The position numbers and the translations under genes were made by a program. From contig JAHBMJ010001105.1 in NCBI GenBank assembly GCA_018398765.1, positions 1 to 36,051 of the forward strand: a DNA stretch of 36,051 nucleotides. The letters are read 5' to 3'. Shown in pieces: positions 30,451 through 36,051 of the stretch; positions within the stretch are counted from its first letter, which is position 1; every line of letters begins with the position of its first letter. Source of the DNA: Chromera velia (Eukaryota; Sar; Chromeraceae). Below the pieces are notes generated by a model that saw only the letters and a program-made list of their open reading frames with translations, searched no databases and was not told the DNA's origin.

Positions 30451-31359
30451 CTCCATGAGCAATTGAGTGAGGTACTCCGTGGGTGAGCTCAGGAAGTCAA
30501 TTGGAACAGGAAGCGCGACTCCCATACGTTTGGTTTAAAAGTTTCCATTGGATTTAATCTTTCATAAAAGAGGACACAACCTTTTCAGTTTCTCTACTGA
30601 ATAACAATTTCATATGCCAAGCCTTGAAGGAATGCAAACCCACCGCATGATGGACAAAGGATTGGCGACTTGTGAACTTTGCATCCTTTTGTCATCAACT
30701 GCAGCTTTTGTGACATCCACGGAGCTCTATTTTTTTGCAAAGCGGCGGAAAGGAGGGCTTTGGTAATGCGGACCTGAAAGAACAGCAAAGATTTAGAGCC
30801 TCTTGCAGCGGACGGGAGAAAAGGGGAAGGGGCAACAGCGCATCATCAAAAAGACTCCCGGCCTAGGCAGTTGCCTTTCCAACAAAATGCGCTGTCCTCC
30901 TGCGTCCGCTTCCGGAGGGGGCAGAGGCCGTAAGGCCGTCGTTTGAGCTCTGCAGAAAGATCAATTTGCCCATAACGGTTAGAGAGGAATGGACTTGAGG
31001 CAACTAATGCAGTCACACGGCGTTGAGACGAAGGGGGTGAAAACAGTGGGCGGCAGGGACGTGAATGCACTCGATTCACCAGAAAGACAAGAGAAGATGG
31101 ACGTCTGAGATGTGTGAGAAGAGATATCGCATATAAGAAGGAAAAAGAGCAAACGGAGAAGCAAGAAGGTAACAAAAGAGCCAATCTTGCATCTTTTCGA
31201 ATGCGGTGCAAATGTTTGCCCAAAAATGTCAAGAATGTGAGCGACAAAACAAGCATTAAGACACAGGTGGACGGTCAGCCGAATGAAATAATGCAGCAGA
31301 GAAAAGCGTGCAAGAGACAATGTTTCCCCCCTTCTTTGTACATCTTCTGACGCTTGCAG
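30451..31359. other. Intergenic region between the ankyrin-like and beta-helix genes
   Basis: Apart from a possible minus-strand terminal exon (30594-30773), I see no supported gene. Minus-strand frames at 30846-31320 are Ser/Leu/Phe-rich and uncertain. The plus-strand upstream exons of the beta-helix gene may lie here but could not be identified. Confidence 0.35.
30594..30773 (-). CDS. Candidate 3'-terminal exon of an unidentified minus-strand gene
   Basis: On the minus strand a good acceptor (TTCTTTCAG at 30774-30782) is followed by a 59-codon open stretch ending in TAG. Composition is protein-like: basic helix-like ALLSAALQKNRAPWMSQKLQ, then KVHKSPILCPSCGGFAF with a CxxC pair, ending AYEIVIQ. 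Upstream exons were not securely found; 30851-30954 on the same strand, behind another acceptor-like CTGCAG, is a candidate. It could be a relic or a chance open frame. Confidence 0.3.
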   Translation of the reverse strand, partial: VRITKALLSAALQKNRAPWMSQKLQLMTKGCKVHKSPILCPSCGGFAFLQGLAYEIVIQ

Positions 31360-33648
31360 ACTGCGGGACTCTCATTCTCTAAAGCGAATGCTTTTTTAAA
31401 CCACGTCCACGTACACATTAGACCAAAAAATGAACTTCCAACGATAACCAGCCCCCCTCCCGACAAAGGCGCCTTGTCGGACTCATCTCCCGCTCTCCCT
31501 CTTTTGAAGTATTTCATCAACAACGAACAGAGGGCGGAGGAGGCGCGAGAAGAGTGGCGTGTTGTTTCCAAACTAGTGCGAATGCGCTGTTTGACAAAGG
31601 AGTACAAGCTCGTGACCTCCCTAGGGACTATCGCTCTCCCAGTTCTGAGGGAGAAGAAGAAAGCGGAAGCGATCAAGTGGATGAATGCAATGCAGAACCA
31701 GGGCTCAGTTCCCCTTACAATCTCTGCTCTGACCTTCAAACGGTCCATCGTCGTCCTCTCAGACCTTCAGGCACGTCTGTCTAAATGTGTCTGTCTGTAT
31801 GCACACCTTGCTGTCTGTCTCGTCTCCTGCCTGGATTGGTTTTGATTTTCCCTCTCTTTATACGACTGGCATGTACCTTTTGTATGAAGAAGCGAAAAGA
31901 TCAGCCAGCCCTTTTGGTTTTTCGAAATGTCGTCGAGCCCTTTTTGTTTTTCATTCTTTTTTCACCTGCATGATTGTTCTTTTCCTTGGTGGCGGATGCT
32001 TTGTCCCCTTCCTTCCTATCCTTTCATTTCATTTCTTCATACTACGTCATATTTTCCGCAATTGCGATGTTTTCGCCACTCAGAGTCATGTTTGTGGTAG
32101 TACATTACAGTGCAGTCATACAGCTCACTGTCTCGTTTGTTCTCCTACAGATCGAGGGCGCTCCCTCATCATGTCTTGATGCGAAGGACAGCCGTCTCTT
32201 CCTCGACCGCACAACATTTAGAGGCTGCGGGAAGGTGGCATCTCCAGAGGATGTGCTTCCGGTCTACACAGACGAACTGTCCCGCCGGCATCCGCTCTTC
32301 GCCCTCCAGAACGGTCTCCACAGCGACCTGCTAGTTTCAGAAACGTCAGTGGATAGACAGACAATACCAGTAGCAGAGGGGCAGAGAAGACGGAAGGTCA
32401 CATGTGCATGAGCAAATCAAATAATTATGTTTGCACAGTTGAAAGACTCACGTGGATGTGCCCTCCTCAAAGTCACAACTGCCCTGAGGCTGTCTTTGTG
32501 TAAATCTGCCAGCACGCATATCGCTTCATAGATTTGCTGACTCTCTCTCTGCAGCTACGATCTCCGCTACTGGCGTCTCCAGGGCTCTGCAGTGGTTCTC
32601 TACCATACCTCTCCCTCCCCTTAGAGTTTCCCTCAGGTCAACAGGGAATATCAATATCACCTGCATGGAAAGAGAGAGAGAGGGGGGGAGAGAGATAGCG
32701 TAAACGAAGTTGCTTTGTGGAGCAGAAGTGCGCTACGTTGCGCTGCTTTACATTTGAGCAGCGCCACACGATAGGAGGACCTCAATCACCATCCTGCAGC
32801 ATCTCTACCTGACTGCTCGTAAAAGAAGATCCGAACTGATCGCTGCCCCCTCTCTGTTTCCTCTGCTCTCCTAACGTCTCGATCGACGTCTGTGAGTGAC
32901 CGCATACTGCATAATACGTGCGTGCAGGTGATTCGACGGAGCACATTCGAAGACAATCACGCGTCGGGAAGCGAGGGTGCCATTCTGGTCTCTCTCTCTC
33001 CCGAGTCTGTGGCTGCTGCTGGGGCGGGGGTCGTGATCGAAGGTCAGTCGGACCGATCACATGCTCTGGATGATGAGTAGCTCTTTGTCCTCACTATGAA
33101 AAAAGAAGCTTCAGTAAGTTCTGGTAGGTCGACTGGTGACCTCCTGAATTTTAGAGGGCATCTTGCCGGTGGGATGATGCCATCAGCATTGATTCAAAAA
33201 ACGATTCAGAGGAAAACGAAAAGACGGATAGCTGAAAGATGGTTTCCAATAGATTTGTGCGTGCATTCATCCGCCCACTGTAAATTGGTTGGTCTGTGTC
33301 TTTTCATCAAGTGAATCGATCAGTCCGAATGTCTCTCTCGTTTTGGAAGTCTCTTTTTGGAAATTCGAGGGTCATTCGATCATTTTGCCTTCAGTTGTCG
33401 GTGCATCTGATTCACCATGATGCAGACTGTCGGTTCAGTCGCAACTGGGCGAGAGTGAGTGGGGGAGCGGTGTCCGTTGTTGGTACCTCTCTTGCAACCC
33501 GGCAGTATTCCCTGAATGTGACGAGATCTCTTGTGGAAGACAATATTGTGAGTCGGACAAGTCTCTGAAATCAGATCAATTTTTGATTGATCGAACAAAA
33601 TGTGACTGATCAGTCTCTTGCTGAGCTACACCTTGGATGGCCGCTTCC

Positions 33649-33679
<31 letters not shown>

Positions 33680-33812
33680 CTCTCAACGGCCGCTCCTGAG
33701 GGCGGGCAGACGGTCATCTGGAAACTTGATTATGCAAGGGACTTTCCTTGAAAGTGTGGATTCAAGAACCTCCTCTCTCTCTCTCTCTCTCTGTGTGTGT
33801 ATGTGTGTATGT

Positions 33813-33856
<44 letters not shown>

Positions 33857-36014
33857 TGCTGCTCAATGGTGATGTCTACGCAGGCCATGCGCGACCCTCG
33901 TCGTTCCATCAAGACTGTTCTCTCCTCATTTGATGCAGAAAAGAGAGAGACCGACCTGGAGGACCTCACAGACATAGAGGCAGTGCTACTCGCTGCAAGC
34001 ACTCTTATGAAGGTAAATGGAACTCCGGCAGAAGGAAATCCTTCAGAGATATAACGTGAGCGCTGCTTTTGTGACCCGCTCCGATGAATTCTCTCCATCC
34101 TCTCTGTCCTAAGGCCAACAAATTGAGTTGACTTGTTGAAAGGTAGATCATCACAAAGGGCTTTGTTGAGAATCAAAGACGATCTGTACCTCATTGCTTC
34201 TGCCTCTTGCCTGTCTTCCCTCAATCCAAATGTCTTCCTTGTCTTTCGAGATTCTTTCCGCAAATCTGTCCTTGAGCGCCTCTGCTCACAGGTAGAGGAG
34301 GTGACTGCTGAGGCAGGAGGAATATTCGCTTCCGGAATTCACCACCATTTCCACAAAGAAATTCTGTTGGAGCATCTAGAGGAAGCAGAACGAGACGCAA
34401 AGCCCAGAGGGAGAGGGCAGGAAGATGGAGCACTCCTTTGCAGCGAGCGCGCCACGACTAAAGCGAAGAAGGTATTGGACAGGCACCATGCTATTCACGT
34501 GAACATCAGCGAAACGCTCTTCAGGTTGGTATACCTTTCTTTTGAGGATCAGTTGTGATCGTAGAAAGTCAGCCTACCTCAAGTGATCGGCTCTTTTTGC
34601 AGCCTAAAGAAATTCACACACGTGCACGCACACGATCTTTGCCAGAGGGAAAGACTTGTGAGTTTCTAGCGATCGAGACTCCGAATTGAAATGGATTGTG
34701 AGATTGTTTTGGTCAAACTGAGTGGTTCCAAGCTCTGGAGAAACGCTACATATAGAAAAATGTGTGACTTCGACACACCACTCCTTCTGTTCAATTTCAT
34801 GCACTTCAAATTTGTGTGCAGAAATAATACAGCCAGCAGACGAGGGGGCGCTTTTACTTCCTGGCAGGTGGATGTCACAATGCAGGGGAGCAGGTCAGAT
34901 CATTAATGATTTGGCTGAGTGTTCAAGAGAAAGGAAGATGCATACGTGAAAGGGGGGGGGCCCGGGGGGGGGGGGACGTTCTTCCGTGAATTTCCAAACG
35001 GGGAACTCTGTCACGCAGTTGCACTGGCGTTGTGCAAATGAGAGGAACAACATTTAAGTTGATTGCTGTGTTCATTTTTGCGCGTTTTTGTCTTTCTTTT
35101 TCCATTGGCGGTCAGCTGCGTGCATTGCAAACAAAGAGAGTGGCAGACTATGTTGCTCTGCTGTGTGACTGTACCTGTGCCTTTTCCGAAGAGCTCCGTG
35201 TCAGGCCGGAGAATCCTGTTCAGATGCGAATGGGAGCGGTATAGTTTTAAATGACCGTTGACAATGAGTGAATGCAGAGTTGAGGGAAGTCGGGTGGTCA
35301 CAAGAGACCCAAAAGCAGACTTTGATGCAGCGGATGTTGGCGTATGGCAGAGAGGGCCTGCAGTGGGCGTCTCGATTCGGGACTGCGACTTCATTAACGG
35401 CCTTGTGCCTTTCTCGAAAGACCCTCTAACCTCTCAGGGCCTCCTGGTGAACTCGGAGGGTGAGTAGGCCCTGGCGATAAGAGAAAAGAATAATGACTTA
35501 CCGCACCCTCTGCCTTTTCGATGTTCATCCTTTAATTTGTCCCTTTACATCTTTCTGGCTAGCATTACTGTACTAGAAGATGGTCACACTGACTCTGAAC
35601 CTTTTTCGTGCTCTGCGTTTCCATCAGGGGACTTCTGTGTATAAATTCTTTTCTCCTACCGGAGCCTGTCTTAATGTCACGGGGTCCTCGCCCTAATTAA
35701 GTTTCTGTTGATGTTCTAAAGCTGACCACTCAACGCCAGCGCGTGCATCTCGGCGTTCAGAGAGAGTTTGAGGGGAGGATCTGAATCGGGATTGCCAGAG
35801 GAAGCGATTGCTCTGCCCCTTTAGAGGCTGTTGAGAGATCATTCTCTCTTCTTTCTCCTTTGATGAGCCTTTTTACAAAACCGCTACGCTGGAGTGCTCT
35901 TTTTGACGGGACACGGGAATCCTGCATGCAGCTATGATCCAGATCGAAAACAGCAGCATCAAAAAGAACGACGCGGAAGGCCCACTTTCTTCATCTGCTT
36001 TCGCGACGTTGCAA
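31360..36014 (+). CDS. Right-handed parallel beta-helix repeat protein, 3' end beyond window
   Basis: Exons whose phases join without conflict: 32151-32348, 32928-33042, 33426-33547, 33884-34012, 34292-34524, 34822-34893, 35278-35459, 35932-36014, the last with donor GTCAGT. An earlier exon from 31360 to about 31750, behind a TTGCAG acceptor, is probable but its 3' junction is unsure. Joined segments show repeated rungs of the form polar-x-F-x-x-N-x-A-x-x-x-G-G-A-hydrophobic: RSTFEDNHASGSEGAILVSL; DCRFSRNWARVSGGAVSVVG; SETLFRNNTASRRGGAFTSW; VSIRDCDFINGL; IQIENSSIKKNDAEG. This pattern is typical of pectate-lyase-like and Pmp-type beta-helix proteins, often secreted or surface-located. No signal peptide or catalytic residues are visible in this part. 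Start and end are outside what can be seen. Confidence 0.75.
33647..33683 (+). repeat. (TTTC)n microsatellite in intron
   Basis: About eight TTTC units and CTCTC in the intron between the exons ending 33547 and starting 33884. Confidence 0.9.
33772..33855 (+). repeat. Compound (CT)n-(GT)n microsatellite
   Basis: CT units, then GTAT/GTGT variants, then a pure GT run, in the same intron as the TTTC repeat and ending 28 bp before the exon at 33884. Confidence 0.95.
34952..34975 (+). repeat. G9-CCC-G12 run in intron
   Basis: Nine G, three C, twelve G without interruption in the intron between the exons ending 34893 and starting 35278. It could form a G-quadruplex or hairpin, or mark an unreliable sequence read. 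Confidence 0.85.
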
Positions 36015-36020
36015 GTCAGT

Positions 36021-36046
36021 GTGTGTGTGTGGGGGGGGGGGGGGGG
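36021..36046 (+). repeat. (GT)n followed by a G16 run at the window end
   Basis: Six bases after the donor at 36015 there is a short GT run and then 16 G residues. A homopolymer of this length often marks a weak spot in the assembly. Confidence 0.85.
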
Positions 36047-36051
36047 TGGAG

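Noticed and set aside
30268-30525. Minus-strand Asn/Gln/Ser-repeat frame
   Set aside because: Translation of the GATT tetranucleotide repeat after the ankyrin-like gene.
32550-32640. Extra beta-helix exon behind the CTCTCTCTGCAG acceptor
   Set aside because: Open in frame, but its donor phase does not fit the next exon, while 32348 joins 32928 directly in phase.

Overview
This is eukaryotic nuclear DNA. The genes are split by many short GT-AG introns, most of them pyrimidine-rich and carrying (CT)n, (GT)n or (TTTC)n microsatellites. One single-exon gene begins with a mitochondrial presequence, and a 7 kb stretch is a chromodomain-type Ty3/gypsy retrotransposon. The style (roughly balanced GC, intron-dense genes, bulky low-complexity introns) would fit a unicellular alga or protist, for example a chromerid-like alveolate. 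That placement is only a guess from gene style. A single N at 10565 marks a draft-assembly join.

Layout. (1) 305-3335, plus strand: the 3' part of a CCCH zinc-finger protein gene in about six exons. (2) 3336-5243: a purine-rich 3' flank, a possible 5'-truncated LINE tail and a very AT-rich island. (3) 5244-5921, minus strand: an intronless gene for a probable mitochondrial protein. (4) 5961-20180: a repeat-rich block without a host gene I can support. It holds three blocks of one degenerate minisatellite of about 58-68 bp (6985-7340, 8516-9438, 16466-16720). A Ty3/gypsy chromovirus (9444-16460) sits inside this array, with 319-bp LTRs, a tRNA primer site and gag, protease, RT, RNase H, integrase and chromodomain. 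The block also holds a 558-bp element with inverted ends (17074-17631), a foldback hairpin (18128-18260) and two inverted copies of a CCCCAACATGTTGGGG-centred repeat 12 kb apart. (5) 20181-30198, plus strand: one long gene of about 20 exons for an acidic, ankyrin-repeat-like protein, assembled here from matching intron phases. (6) 31360 to the window end, plus strand: the 5' or middle part of a gene for a right-handed parallel beta-helix protein, again with intron phases that close across eight consecutive exons.

The host genes show no functional link to each other. The most notable points are these: the retrotransposon reads in essentially one gag-pol frame, interrupted by TAG and TAA codons but never TGA; its two LTRs differ by 16 transitions and no transversions, mostly at CpG or CpA steps; a 768-bp gag segment is duplicated next to the N; there is an in-frame TGA inside an otherwise well-formed ankyrin-gene exon; and there is a phase conflict in the zinc-finger gene.
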